Virus record (IMG/VR): IMGVR_UViG_3300047547_000103
Span: 1 to 40,366 of that record
Length of the DNA stretch: 40,366 nucleotides
From: a virus
Direction: 5' to 3' (one strand)
Below, in pieces: positions 14,233 to 21,208 of this stretch. Every line of letters begins with the position of its first letter. The first letter of the stretch is position 1. The position numbers were made by a program, and so were the translations under genes. The notes below the pieces were generated by a model that was not told where the DNA came from, searched no databases, and was given only the letters and a program-made list of their open reading frames with translations.

Positions 14233-14346
14233 ATGACCACCCTTTCCTACTTTCGGGCCTTGTACCGAATTTACCGACACAACCAGCCCGCACACCGGGC
14301 TTTTTTTAACGCCGCTTGCCAAGCGGTACAGAAACCACCCTTTTGA
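14233..14346 (+). CDS. Small basic protein (37 aa)
   Basis: The ATG at 14233 follows a strong ribosome site TTAGGAGTGC. The product is MTTLSYFRALYRIYRHNQPA then HRAFFNAACQAVQKPPF: aromatic, basic and helical. A terminator-like hairpin lies inside the gene. The ribosome site and the exact fit between 14224 and 14355 support it. Confidence 0.55.
   Translation: MTTLSYFRALYRIYRHNQPAHRAFFNAACQAVQKPPF
14285..14307 (+). terminator. Intrinsic terminator-like hairpin within the 37-aa gene
   Basis: GCCCG (14286-14290) pairs with CGGGC (14296-14300) around CACAC, followed by seven T. It lies upstream of the Sak-type gene and would reduce its expression unless transcription is antiterminated. Confidence 0.6.
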
Positions 14347-14354
14347 GGTCCACC

Positions 14355-15002
14355 ATGTCAGAACTGCTCAAAATCAACGTCAACGATCACACCGAACGCA
14401 AAAACGGCCTCACCTACCTGAGCTGGGCGTGGGCCTGGGCCGAGGTCTTGAAGATCGACCCTCTAGCCACTTGGCAGGCCATTGAATACGGCCCTGAAGG
14501 TGCCACGGTCCCTTTCATGCAGCTGCCCGATGGTTCTTGCATGGTGCGTGTGTCTGTGTCCATCAAAGGGCACAGCAAAGCATCGTTGCTGCCAGTGATG
14601 AACCACCGCAACCAAGCCATCAAGAATCCAGATGCGTTTGCCGTCAACACCGCCATCATGCGGTGCTTGGCCAAAGCCATATCCATGCACGGTTTGGGCC
14701 TCTACATCTACGCGGGTGAGGACTTGCCCGAAGACGAAGGCCAGCCCGCCCCGGTCAAGCCGTCCACCATCAGCCCGGTGCCAGCAGTCAACTTGCCAGC
14801 CGCCGACTACGAGCGCGTTCAGGACTTGGTGACAGACATTGTGATGGCGATTGAGGAAGGCCGCGAACTCGAAGCCTGCGAGATCTTTTACCAAGCCATC
14901 ACCGACAACGACGAACGCCTGGCCGCTTGGGGAATGCTCAAGCCCCACACCAAGATTCGATCTTTCCTCAAAGCCAACCGGCCCACAACCCAGCCCGCCT
15001 GA
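14355..15002 (+). CDS. Sak-type (DUF1071) single-strand annealing recombinase
   Basis: The ATG at 14355 gives 215 aa. The DUF1071/Sak core is visible: NGLTYLSWAWAWAEVLK near the start, VRVSVSIKGHSKASLLPVMN, then NTAIMRCLAKAISMHGLGLY (residues about 95-115). RAD52-like annealing proteins of this family pair complementary ssDNA during phage recombination. SSB and NinB/NinG elsewhere in the genome would be its partners. The C-terminal part (125-215) is a variable helical tail. The stop is embedded in a terminator hairpin (14994-15017). Confidence 0.88.
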   Translation: MSELLKINVNDHTERKNGLTYLSWAWAWAEVLKIDPLATWQAIEYGPEGATVPFMQLPDGSCMVRVSVSIKGHSKASLLPVMNHRNQAIKNPDAFAVNTAIMRCLAKAISMHGLGLYIYAGEDLPEDEGQPAPVKPSTISPVPAVNLPAADYERVQDLVTDIVMAIEEGRELEACEIFYQAITDNDERLAAWGMLKPHTKIRSFLKANRPTTQPA

Positions 15003-15017
15003 CCAGCGGGTTTTTTT
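14994..15017 (+). terminator. Intrinsic terminator at the end of the Sak-type gene
   Basis: CCCGC (14994-14998) pairs with GCGGG (15006-15010), followed by seven T. It spans the stop codon of the annealing protein. The next gene starts 1 nt after the T-run. Confidence 0.7.
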
Positions 15018-15476
15018 ATGACCATGACCAACTACCAAAAAACCGCCCAATGGCTCCAAGCCTGCGGCAAAGAACCCGGCAACGATCAGCACATCAACAC
15101 CCAAGTGGGGTGTGCGATCGAGGAGTTTTGTGAATTCCTTTCGGTGCTGCGCAGCCCCAGCGAGGGTTACGCCAAATTGATAGAGCGCACCCGCATCGAC
15201 CTGGACTGGTTTGCCGGAAAGCTCAAGCGGGGTGAGCAGTCGGTTTACGTGCCCGTCCACCTGCGTGAATTCGCCCTAGATGCCCTGTGTGACGTAGAGG
15301 TCACGAACAACGGCGTGGCCTATTTGATGGGATTCGACAAAGACGCAGCCGATCAAGAAGTGTTGCGCAGTAACAACAGCAAGCTCAACGCCGATGGCAC
15401 CGCCGTGATTTTGCCCGGCGGCAAAGTGGGCAAGTCCGAACTGTACACCCCTCCCAACCTCACCCCCTTTATTTGA
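15018..15476 (+). CDS. MazG-like nucleotide pyrophosphohydrolase
   Basis: This encodes 152 aa. The MazG-like metal-binding helices are seen as QVGCAIEEFCEFLSVL (residues about 28-43) and LDALCDVEVTNNGVAYLMG (about 88-106). They are followed by the C-terminal tail with DGTAVILPGGKVGKS and YTPPNLTPFI that is typical of phage-encoded members. The enzyme would hydrolyse (d)NTPs to monophosphates. A second, smaller MazG-like gene lies at 7333-7554. It follows the Sak-type gene and precedes ssb in the DNA-metabolism part of the early operon. An alternative start is the Met at codon 3. Confidence 0.82.
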   Translation: MTMTNYQKTAQWLQACGKEPGNDQHINTQVGCAIEEFCEFLSVLRSPSEGYAKLIERTRIDLDWFAGKLKRGEQSVYVPVHLREFALDALCDVEVTNNGVAYLMGFDKDAADQEVLRSNNSKLNADGTAVILPGGKVGKSELYTPPNLTPFI

Positions 15477-15485
15477 AAGCACCCC

Positions 15486-15917
15486 ATGAACCACATCGCA
15501 GTCGCAGGCCGCATTGGCAAAGACCCCGAGCAGCGCACCCTCAACGACGGCACCGCCGTGCTGTCCTTCTCAGTCGCTGACGATCAGGGCAAAGACAAGC
15601 CCGCCATCTGGTGGCGTGCATCCCTGTTTGGTAAACGTGCCGAATCCCTGGCTCCGTACCTCACCAAGGGTTCGCAAGTCACCATTGTTGGCAACGTGAC
15701 CGAGCGTGAATACGTGGACAAGGACGGCCAGCAACGCAAGAGCATGGAAGTGCGTGTGTTTGACATTGCCCTGCAAGGTGGAAAGCTCAACGAAGCATTC
15801 GGACAGCAACAGCGCGTTGGCGCTATTCGTGGCACAGGAGCTCCATCGCAAGCACCCCGTCGCCCGGCCCCAGCTTCCAGCGGGTTCGATGACATGGACT
15901 CTGATATGCCGTTTTGA
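15486..15917 (+). CDS. ssb: Single-stranded DNA-binding protein
   Basis: This encodes 143 aa. The OB-fold is complete: MNHIAVAGRIGKDPEQRTLN, then SFSVADDQGKDKPAIWWRAS, then QVTIVGNVTEREYVDKDGQQ. A Pro/Ala-rich linker follows, then the conserved acidic tip ending DMDSDMPF, which docks SSB partners. It coats ssDNA during phage replication and supports annealing by the Sak-type protein. The ribosome site is weak. The stop is followed after 3 nt by the next gene. Confidence 0.95.
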   Translation: MNHIAVAGRIGKDPEQRTLNDGTAVLSFSVADDQGKDKPAIWWRASLFGKRAESLAPYLTKGSQVTIVGNVTEREYVDKDGQQRKSMEVRVFDIALQGGKLNEAFGQQQRVGAIRGTGAPSQAPRRPAPASSGFDDMDSDMPF

Positions 15918-15920
15918 GCC

Positions 15921-16316
15921 ATGAGTTTCAACAACCGCAACGCACAAACCTCCCGTTTCAGGCTGGAACTGGAGGAATGGCTGGTAGACCAAACCCAGCC
16001 CATCACCAAAAAACGCATGGCCGAGTATTTTGGGGTTGGCCCCGAAGTGATCGGTCTGGCGATTGATCGCTTGATGGAGCTTGGCAAAGTGGTCAGCACC
16101 ATCCCCAACAGCCCCAAAACCGCCTACATCCTGACCTCTAACTTTGTCAACTTTGCCAGCAAGTCAGGCAAAACCCCCGCCAACACGGTCAACAAAATGG
16201 GCGGGGTGTACGACGGCAAAGAACTCCGCCCGTTTGACGGACGACCCAACTGCAACCAACACATGCACCACCCCAGTTTGATGGGGAGCAGGCGCGTTTA
16301 CCCAATCAAGCCATGA
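15921..16316 (+). CDS. Winged-helix domain protein
   Basis: This encodes 131 aa. Residues 12-60 form a winged helix (LELEEWLVDQTQPITKKRMA, EYFGVGPEVIGLAIDRLMEL, then the wing TIPNSPKTAYIL). The remaining 70 residues are polar, with a C-terminal HHPSLMGSRRVYP. It overlaps the next gene by 4 nt. It may be a DNA-binding regulator of the early operon; the target is unknown. Confidence 0.7.
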   Translation: MSFNNRNAQTSRFRLELEEWLVDQTQPITKKRMAEYFGVGPEVIGLAIDRLMELGKVVSTIPNSPKTAYILTSNFVNFASKSGKTPANTVNKMGGVYDGKELRPFDGRPNCNQHMHHPSLMGSRRVYPIKP

Positions 16317-16624
16317 CCAAGACCAAATTTGCCAACAACGTCAACCCCTTCACCGGCCTGAAAGTAGGGGCGGTGGATGTGTCAAAACTGCGCATCAGCA
16401 ACGACCCGATTCTCAGAGCCCGAGCTGTTCCCCTCAGCAAGTACGACGCAGTGTTTTCAGCGCTCAAACCCGGCCAGTGCATTGTGTGCGAAGACGGCAG
16501 CGCCCCCAAGATCAAGACCGCTTTGGACAAATGGCTGGAGCACCGGGGTTCCAAGTTCGTGACCAAAGCCATGGCCCGTTATACCGACGGCAAAGGCCGC
16601 GTTTGGCTGCTGGAGGATCAATGA
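16313..16624 (+). CDS. Conserved hypothetical early protein (103 aa)
   Basis: MTKTKFANNVNPFTGLKVGA begins an alpha/beta protein with GQCIVCEDGSAPKIKTALDK and a C-terminal FVTKAMARYTDGKGRVWLLE. The C-terminal half, with basic residues in helices and a final strand, resembles a small DNA-binding domain, but I cannot name a family. It overlaps both neighbours by 4 nt (ATGA), which supports co-translation. Confidence 0.68.
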   Translation: MTKTKFANNVNPFTGLKVGAVDVSKLRISNDPILRARAVPLSKYDAVFSALKPGQCIVCEDGSAPKIKTALDKWLEHRGSKFVTKAMARYTDGKGRVWLLEDQ

Positions 16625-17115
16625 GAAAGCGCAGCAAGTACCGGCCCAAACCGGTCTACATCAACGCCATAGAGCGCGCACTTGAATCAGTGTCACCGCT
16701 GGCCGCAGACCACGCGGGTTACTTGAGCGAGCTCAAGATCAAAAACCACTTGGCCATGCAGGCCCTCACCAGGGGCGAAGCGGAAAAGCGCGACATGGAC
16801 CTTTTGATCGCCATGGCCAACATCATGGAAGCGTTCAGGCTCATGGAAATCTGCACACCCTTGGCAGACGAAATCGCACAAGGCCGTCGTGCATTGATCG
16901 ACATTGCCGTCAGAGCGGTAAGCAAGCTCAAGTTTCTGGCCACCGGGCCTGAGATTGTGGCGCTCAACACCCTGATGGAACTGCATGACGAGCTGATCCC
17001 ACACATCACTGTGGTGCAGATGGAGCGCGGCATTGCACTGGCCAAACAAATCATTCAAAAAGGGCATGCCACTGTGCTGCCCGATGTTGAACAAGTCATG
17101 GAGGGAATGAAGTGA
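16621..17115 (+). CDS. Helical early protein of unknown function (164 aa)
   Basis: The ATG at 16621 overlaps the previous stop. The product starts MRKRSKYRPKPVYINAIERA, is almost entirely helical (LLIAMANIMEAFRLMEICTP, RRALIDIAVRAVSKL) and ends VLPDVEQVMEGMK. An upstream in-frame extension to 16477 is rejected because it overlaps the previous gene by 140 nt. Phages of Burkholderiales often carry a similar gene in this position, as I recall. No function is known. Confidence 0.7.
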   Translation: MRKRSKYRPKPVYINAIERALESVSPLAADHAGYLSELKIKNHLAMQALTRGEAEKRDMDLLIAMANIMEAFRLMEICTPLADEIAQGRRALIDIAVRAVSKLKFLATGPEIVALNTLMELHDELIPHITVVQMERGIALAKQIIQKGHATVLPDVEQVMEGMK

Positions 17116-17345
17116 ACTGCGACGACTACTGCTGCAACCACGGATGCAATCAGGGCCGCACCTGCCCGGCCCGCATCCGCAAAGTCAAAGCCGGTGGACC
17201 GCCTCCTGAAGACATGGAAATCCCGATTCAGTTTTGGGAAGGTGAACCAATAGATCAGCCCATGTGGCCTGAAATTGCCGCAGCCGTTGGGCTGGTGGTT
17301 ACTGCTTTTGCAATCATTGCTGTTACAGCGTGGGGGTGGTTATGA
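17112..17345 (+). CDS. Cys-rich protein with membrane segment (77 aa)
   Basis: The N-terminus is Cys-rich (MNCDDYCCNHGCNQGRTCPA, six Cys in the first 18 residues), which may bind a metal. The C-terminus is a hydrophobic helix (about 52-75, IAAAVGLVVTAFAIIAVTA). This topology suggests a small inner-membrane protein with a Cys cluster on one side. It is coupled by overlap to its neighbours. The role is unknown. Confidence 0.68.
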   Translation: MNCDDYCCNHGCNQGRTCPARIRKVKAGGPPPEDMEIPIQFWEGEPIDQPMWPEIAAAVGLVVTAFAIIAVTAWGWL

Positions 17346-17563
17346 GCAACACAAACAACGGCGGGCCGGCATTTCCAGCCTTTGAACACCATGCAGGTTA
17401 TGGGCAAATGATGGCAGTCGGAGGCATGACCCTGCGCGACTATTTTGCCATCCGCGCATTCCAGACGCGCCTCGCAAAGTACAACGACTGGACGCTCACA
17501 GAGCTAACAGAGCAGTCCTACGCTGATGCCGACGCCATGCTGAAAGCAAGGGAGGCCAAATGA
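17342..17563 (+). CDS. Conserved small phage protein (73 aa)
   Basis: The ATG at 17342 overlaps the previous stop. The product starts MSNTNNGGPAFPAFEHHAGY and contains GMTLRDYFAIRAFQ and SYADADAMLKAREA. The sequence GGPAFP...GMTLRDYFA is a recurring phage small-protein pattern, familiar from many temperate phages and of unknown function. Two upstream in-frame Met/Val codons would overlap the previous gene more. Confidence 0.75.
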   Translation: MSNTNNGGPAFPAFEHHAGYGQMMAVGGMTLRDYFAIRAFQTRLAKYNDWTLTELTEQSYADADAMLKAREAK

Positions 17564-17712
17564 ACGCCTTTACTCAAAAGCCCGACGTTTCCAAATTCGT
17601 GCAAGCGGCCAAGCAGTCAAAAAAGGCCAGCCAGTCAGGAACCAAAACCGCCGAGCGCCATAGTGTTTTGCGCACCAGCAGCTTGCCGATTTTCAAGAAG
17701 GAAAAGAAATGA
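17560..17712 (+). CDS. Small basic protein (50 aa)
   Basis: The ATG at 17560 overlaps the previous stop and opens 50 codons: MNAFTQKPDVSKFVQAAKQS, then KKASQSGTKTAERHSVL, ending FKKEKK. It is strongly basic and rich in Lys and Ser. It overlaps the next gene (ATGA at 17709). Overlap on both sides supports translation. The function is unknown; the charge would allow nucleic-acid binding. Confidence 0.6.
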   Translation: MNAFTQKPDVSKFVQAAKQSKKASQSGTKTAERHSVLRTSSLPIFKKEKK

Positions 17713-17966
17713 CACGCGATGAAATCATCAAGTTGGCGAAAGAGGTTGATCCATTTGGTGATGCTGGGCCACTTTATGCAATGGCGGAGAAATCTCCCAT
17801 AACACTTAAACGATTCGCTATGCGAATAGCAGCAGCAGAACGCGAAGCCTGCGCGTGGGAATGCATAAAAGTTGAGAAAGCAATGAGCCTCGCTGGATAT
17901 GAGGATTACAGCCCTGCCACCGCACGCCTTTGCATTGAAGCAATCCGAGCAAGGAGCAACACATGA
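17709..17966 (+). CDS. Hypothetical early protein (85 aa)
   Basis: MTRDEIIKLAKEVDPFGDAG starts a helical protein with a central LKRFAMRIAAAEREACAWEC and a C-terminal ATARLCIEAIRARSN. The AAAEREACAxxC...AIRAR pattern is widespread in small phage proteins of this region. It overlaps its neighbours at both ends. No function is known. Confidence 0.7.
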   Translation: MTRDEIIKLAKEVDPFGDAGPLYAMAEKSPITLKRFAMRIAAAEREACAWECIKVEKAMSLAGYEDYSPATARLCIEAIRARSNT

Positions 17967-18151
17967 GCGCAGTCACACAAGCCGGTCAAGACGACCTGAT
18001 CGCCCAACTTGAAAACTACAAGACTGTTTACAGAACTATGTGGTTGGCTGTCCAAAAACTCCACGCCGCCAAAGGCCGCTATCACACCCAGATTGCGATG
18101 TGCGAACTGTTTGAGTTGTGCGGATTGCCCGCAGAAAGGCCGAAGAAATGA
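17963..18151 (+). CDS. Hypothetical early protein (62 aa)
   Basis: This is a 62-residue helical protein, MSAVTQAGQDDLIAQLENYK, with a second helix (HTQIAMCELFELCGLP) and a basic end. It starts and ends in 4-nt overlaps with its neighbours. It is probably a small accessory protein. I recognise no motif. Confidence 0.62.
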   Translation: MSAVTQAGQDDLIAQLENYKTVYRTMWLAVQKLHAAKGRYHTQIAMCELFELCGLPAERPKK

Positions 18152-18942
18152 CCAAACATTTTGAATTTGTACCCGGCGACGAAAAAGTTATTACACCGGG
18201 TCGAACTGCGAAGCGCATCCGAGCACTTGTGGCATTACCCATATTTGGCGTCAAGTCTGGGGACCTTGGGGGCTACGTTGAGAAGCTGGAAAACTTGACC
18301 GACAACGCTTGGGTGTCCGACAACGCTCAGGTATCCGGCAACGCTCGGGTGTACGGCAACGCTTTGGTATTCGACAACGCTTTGGTATCCGGCAACGCTT
18401 GGGTGTCCGACAACGCTCAGGTATCCGGCAACGCTCAGGTATCCGGCAACGCTTGGGTATCCGGCAACGCTTGGGTGTCCGACAACGCTCAGGTATCCGG
18501 CAACGCTCGGGTGTACGGCAACGCTCGGGTGTCCGACAACGCTCGGGTGTCCGACAACGCTCGGGTGTACGGCAACGCTTTGGTATTCGACAACGCTTTG
18601 GTATTCGACAACGCTTTGGTATTCGGAAACGCTTTGGTATTCGGAAACGCTCAGGTATCCGGCAACGCTCGGGTATCCGGCAACGCTTGGGTATCCGGCA
18701 ACGCTCGGGTGTCAAAAACACAAGATTACCTAACCATCGGCCCATCGAAATCGTCAGGCAGATTCACGACTGCACACATTGATAAAAAACTTGGCGTCCG
18801 GGTGAACTGTGGATGCTTTAGTGGGACGGTTTTGGAGTTCTCGCGGGCAATCGAAAAGACCCATGCCAAAAACAAAGAGCACCTAGAGCAGTACCGACTT
18901 TTTTGTCAGTTGATTGCATTTAACTTTGGGGTGGAAGCATGA
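18148..18942 (+). CDS. Hexapeptide-repeat left-handed beta-helix-like protein
   Basis: This encodes 264 aa. An N-terminal region (1-50, with GVKSGDLGGYVEKLENL) is followed by 23 consecutive six-residue repeats [GD]-N-A-x-V-[SYF] (residues about 52-189). A C-terminal domain then follows, with YLTIGPSKSSGRFTTAHID, VRVNCGCFSG and TVLEFSRAIEKTH. The repeat period suits a left-handed beta-helix stack. Phage proteins of this kind occur in early operons, but no function is established that I know of. The nearly identical 18-nt DNA units should change in number easily. It overlaps both neighbours by 4 nt. Confidence 0.85.
   Translation: MTKHFEFVPGDEKVITPGRTAKRIRALVALPIFGVKSGDLGGYVEKLENLTDNAWVSDNAQVSGNARVYGNALVFDNALVSGNAWVSDNAQVSGNAQVSGNAWVSGNAWVSDNAQVSGNARVYGNARVSDNARVSDNARVYGNALVFDNALVFDNALVFGNALVFGNAQVSGNARVSGNAWVSGNARVSKTQDYLTIGPSKSSGRFTTAHIDKKLGVRVNCGCFSGTVLEFSRAIEKTHAKNKEHLEQYRLFCQLIAFNFGVEA
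18301..18714 (+). repeat. Tandem array of 23 units of 18 bp (coding)
   Basis: The units GRCAACGCTYDGGTRTYC follow one another without gaps over 414 bp and encode the hexapeptide repeats. Neighbouring units are identical or differ at a few fixed positions, which indicates recent duplication by slippage or recombination. Confidence 0.92.
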
Positions 18943-19286
18943 CCGACCGTGAATTGCTTGAACTGGCTGCTAAGGCTGCAAATATAAAACTGTGCTGGGG
19001 ATCGAAGACGGGTGGTATTGAGTGCCCGGCTTTGCTGGGTGTAATCCCGTGGACTTGGTGGAACCCCCTCACCGACGACGGCGATGCGCTGCGGCTGGCG
19101 GTGAAGCTGGCAATAGACATTGAGTTTTTTGTTGAAAGTGGAACCACAAGCGCAGTGCAAGTAGAGCATTGTGACTGCCGATGCAATATCGGACGCGATG
19201 AAGTAACACCTAAAGGCGACCCCTGCGCAGCAGCACGCCGAGCCATCGTCCGCGCTTCTGCTGAAATTGGGAAGGGAATGAAATGA
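18939..19286 (+). CDS. Conserved hypothetical phage protein (115 aa)
   Basis: MTDRELLELAAKAANIKLCW, then GVIPWTWWNPLTDDGDALRL and a C-terminal AAARRAIVRASAEIGK form a pattern typical of small phage proteins that take part in no known reaction. A CDCRCN cluster near residue 80 could bind a metal. It overlaps the hexapeptide gene and the next one by ATGA. Confidence 0.72.
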   Translation: MTDRELLELAAKAANIKLCWGSKTGGIECPALLGVIPWTWWNPLTDDGDALRLAVKLAIDIEFFVESGTTSAVQVEHCDCRCNIGRDEVTPKGDPCAAARRAIVRASAEIGKGMK

Positions 19287-19450
19287 CCGACGAACTCAGA
19301 ATCCAAGCCCTGCAAGCGGCACTTGACCAAGCAAACATGCAGATCATCGAACAGCGTGAGGCCATGCAGTTGGCGTTGCAGGCGTTGGAGGCCTGCCGCT
19401 GGCACAAAGCCATTGAAGCACTGCGCGAAGTGCTGGGAGGAACAGAATGA
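19283..19450 (+). CDS. Short coiled-coil protein (55 aa)
   Basis: The ATG at 19283 overlaps the previous stop. The 55 codons encode MTDELRIQALQAALDQANMQ and LQALEACRWHKAIEALREVL, a heptad-like helix. The stop at 19448 overlaps the next ATG at 19447. Both couplings support a real gene. Related phage proteins share the LALEALEA...AIEALRE pattern. Confidence 0.65.
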   Translation: MTDELRIQALQAALDQANMQIIEQREAMQLALQALEACRWHKAIEALREVLGGTE

Positions 19451-19722
19451 AATGCAACCGCTGCGGGAAAGAAAACCCCGCCGAGATTCACACATGCACG
19501 CCGCCGCTGGCTATTGCGCTGGCTGATTGGATAGATCAATCTGACCCAATGAACGGCCATATAAAAGCCGCCGCCGAACTCCGCAGGCTTCATGCTGAGA
19601 ACGAGGCGCTGCGTGATGCGCTGGAAAAGCTGGCAAGACTTGGCAACGGCGACCAATACGGCAACAGCATCGGAAACGAGATAGCTCGAGCCGCTCTAGC
19701 ACGGGCAGGAGAAGTGAAATGA
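19447..19722 (+). CDS. Zinc-finger-like and helical protein (91 aa)
   Basis: It begins MKCNRCGKENPAEIHTCTPP, with CxxC and a later Cys that could bind zinc. A helical coiled part with HAENEALRDALEKLARL follows and the end is AARAALARAG-like. It is coupled to both neighbours by overlap. No specific function is visible. Confidence 0.68.
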   Translation: MKCNRCGKENPAEIHTCTPPLAIALADWIDQSDPMNGHIKAAAELRRLHAENEALRDALEKLARLGNGDQYGNSIGNEIARAALARAGEVK

Positions 19723-20000
19723 CACCAAAAGAACTACACGAAACCTGCCATGAGGCGGCAATGCAGTGCCCTCAGTTTCAAGGCTACGACGACGATCAAA
19801 ACTTCCTTCTACCTGACGGACGAAGTGTGGAGTTTGGTGATATTCCAAAGAAAGGCTACGCCGCAGTAATCCAATTTTGGAAAGAAGAAAAGCACTTATT
19901 TGAATTTGGATATTTCGAGTGCCTACCTCCTGACGTTCAGCAGATGTTTGATGAGATTGACGCAGTGATAGCGAAAGCGATTAAGGACTACTTCAAATGA
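19719..20000 (+). CDS. Hypothetical acidic protein (93 aa)
   Basis: MTPKELHETCHEAAMQCPQF starts an acidic protein rich in aromatic residues (FWKEEKHLFEFGYFECLPPD) with a final helix DEIDAVIAKAIKDYFK. Its codon use is more AT-rich than that of nearby genes. It overlaps its neighbours by 4 nt. I do not recognise a family. Confidence 0.65.
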   Translation: MTPKELHETCHEAAMQCPQFQGYDDDQNFLLPDGRSVEFGDIPKKGYAAVIQFWKEEKHLFEFGYFECLPPDVQQMFDEIDAVIAKAIKDYFK

Positions 20001-20428
20001 ACCAGATCGACAACATCATGGCGCTGGCTGATACGTATGCGCTAATCCCGTCAACCACAGAAACCTACGAACGCTGCCGCCAAGCCCTCCGCGCCGCCAT
20101 CGAGCAAGCGCTTGCAGTGCAGCCCGAGCAGGAGCCGGTCAAATGCCTGACTTGCAACGGTCACGGTGTCGTCGGAGGGTACGCACACGATGGCAGCTTT
20201 GACGGCATGGACTGTCCAGACTGCAATGCACCCCAGCCCCAGCCCGATCACTTTGCCGACGCTGGCAAATCGATGGAGCGCGAGTGGGTGGGGCTGACGG
20301 ACGAGGAGATTGACGGTCTTGATTACCTTGTTGAGACTACGGGCTATTGCTCGGACAACCTTGGTGTGGAAGGGACAAAAGACTTTGCTCGCGCCATCGA
20401 AGCCAAGCTGCGCGAAAAGAACACATGA
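19997..20428 (+). CDS. DnaJ-type Cys motif-containing hypothetical protein (143 aa)
   Basis: A helical start (YERCRQALRAAIEQALAVQP) precedes a zinc-ribbon-like CLTCNGHGVVGG and MDCPDCN (four Cys at residues about 50-76, like a DnaJ-type half-site). A C-terminal LTDEEIDGLDYLVETTGYCS and FARAIEAKLREKN follow. The TDEEI...FARAIEAKLREKN end is common in phage early proteins. The function is unknown. Confidence 0.7.
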   Translation: MNQIDNIMALADTYALIPSTTETYERCRQALRAAIEQALAVQPEQEPVKCLTCNGHGVVGGYAHDGSFDGMDCPDCNAPQPQPDHFADAGKSMEREWVGLTDEEIDGLDYLVETTGYCSDNLGVEGTKDFARAIEAKLREKNT

Positions 20429-20454
20429 AGTTATGAAGATCAAGAGGTATTTGA

Positions 20455-20652
20455 ATGAACAACGTCAATGAACTACGTACCCAACTGGCCGATGTGTTTG
20501 CACAGCTTCGGGCCGGTGAAATCAAGCCCGACGAAGCCGCAGAGCTTGCAAACCTTGCCGGAAAAATGATCGGCTCGGCCAAGGTGCAGGTGGAGTATTA
20601 CGCCCTACGCAAAGAAGTGCCGGATATTGCTTTTCTGAAGGACGACGCATGA
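20455..20652 (+). CDS. Small conserved helical phage protein (65 aa)
   Basis: MNNVNELRTQLADVFAQLRA, then GEIKPDEAAELANLAGKMIG, then KVQVEYYALRKEVPDI. The pattern QLR.GEI....AAELANLAGK.I.....Q..Y recurs in small phage proteins of early operons. A ribosome site AGAGGTATT precedes the ATG. The stop overlaps the next gene (ATGA). Confidence 0.75.
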   Translation: MNNVNELRTQLADVFAQLRAGEIKPDEAAELANLAGKMIGSAKVQVEYYALRKEVPDIAFLKDDA

Positions 20653-20990
20653 AGCAAATCAAAGTCGGCGCACTCACTTACGCCCAACTCATCAAGTTCA
20701 TGCTGGAAGGTGAACATACTTGTCAGGAACTGGCCGAGCTAACGGGTTTGCATTACGTCACTGTCCTGCAATACACCCGCGAACTCTACGCCGCCGGAGC
20801 CGCACACATCTGCGAATGGCAACAAGACTCCCGTGGTCGAGACTGCGTGAAGGTTTACAAGATCGGCCCAGGCAAAGACGCCAAACGCGAAGCCATGAGT
20901 GGGGCTGAACGGCAAGCCCGCAGACGGTCAAAGACTGCGCATCTATCAATGCTGCACGCACTGGCCACACCTTTAGGAGCAACTGCATGA
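20649..20990 (+). CDS. Winged-helix DNA-binding protein
   Basis: This encodes 113 aa. Residues 5-50 contain a helix-turn-helix (AQLIKFMLEGEHTCQELAEL, TGLHYVTVLQYTRELYAAGA) followed by a wing with WQQDSRGRDCVKVY. The C-terminus is basic and contains GAERQARRRSK. Proteins of this type sit near excisionase genes in Burkholderiales phages. It may regulate transcription. It overlaps the next gene by 4 nt. Confidence 0.72.
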   Translation: MKQIKVGALTYAQLIKFMLEGEHTCQELAELTGLHYVTVLQYTRELYAAGAAHICEWQQDSRGRDCVKVYKIGPGKDAKREAMSGAERQARRRSKTAHLSMLHALATPLGATA

Positions 20991-21208
20991 CCGACCTCGC
21001 CCTGCAAAAACTCGACCGCCTCACCGAAGCCGTGGCCATGCTCGCTCGCACCCAGGGCGCACGCCTCACCCGGCAAGAGGTGCAAGACCGGTTGCGCATC
21101 AGCAGCCCCACCCTACGCCAGCGCATCCGCGATGGTCAATTCCCCGCGCCCAACTCAGACGGCAAATGGCTGCTGGCCGACATCATCCACTGGGAGGCCC
21201 GCCACTAA
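20987..21208 (+). CDS. Excisionase-like helix-turn-helix protein
   Basis: This encodes 73 aa: a helical start (LALQKLDRLTEAVAMLARTQ) followed by an AlpA/MerR-like winged helix (LTRQEVQDRLRISSPTLRQR, then GQFPAPNSDGKWLLADI). It is the last gene of the early operon and ends with a 4-nt overlap against the convergent integrase gene (21205). This is the classic xis position, so a role in excision is likely. Alternatively it is a transcription regulator. Confidence 0.72.
   Translation: MTDLALQKLDRLTEAVAMLARTQGARLTRQEVQDRLRISSPTLRQRIRDGQFPAPNSDGKWLLADIIHWEARH

Noticed and set aside
18301-18714. Regular short repeats resembling a CRISPR array
   Set aside because: The units are 18 bp, contiguous and in frame, and they encode hexapeptide repeats. 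There are no spacers and no cas genes.
18251-18745. Long open frames on both strands through the repeat array
   Set aside because: They arise because the 18-bp unit lacks stop codons in other frames. The products are Arg/Pro/Cys-rich monotonous strings without a ribosome site.
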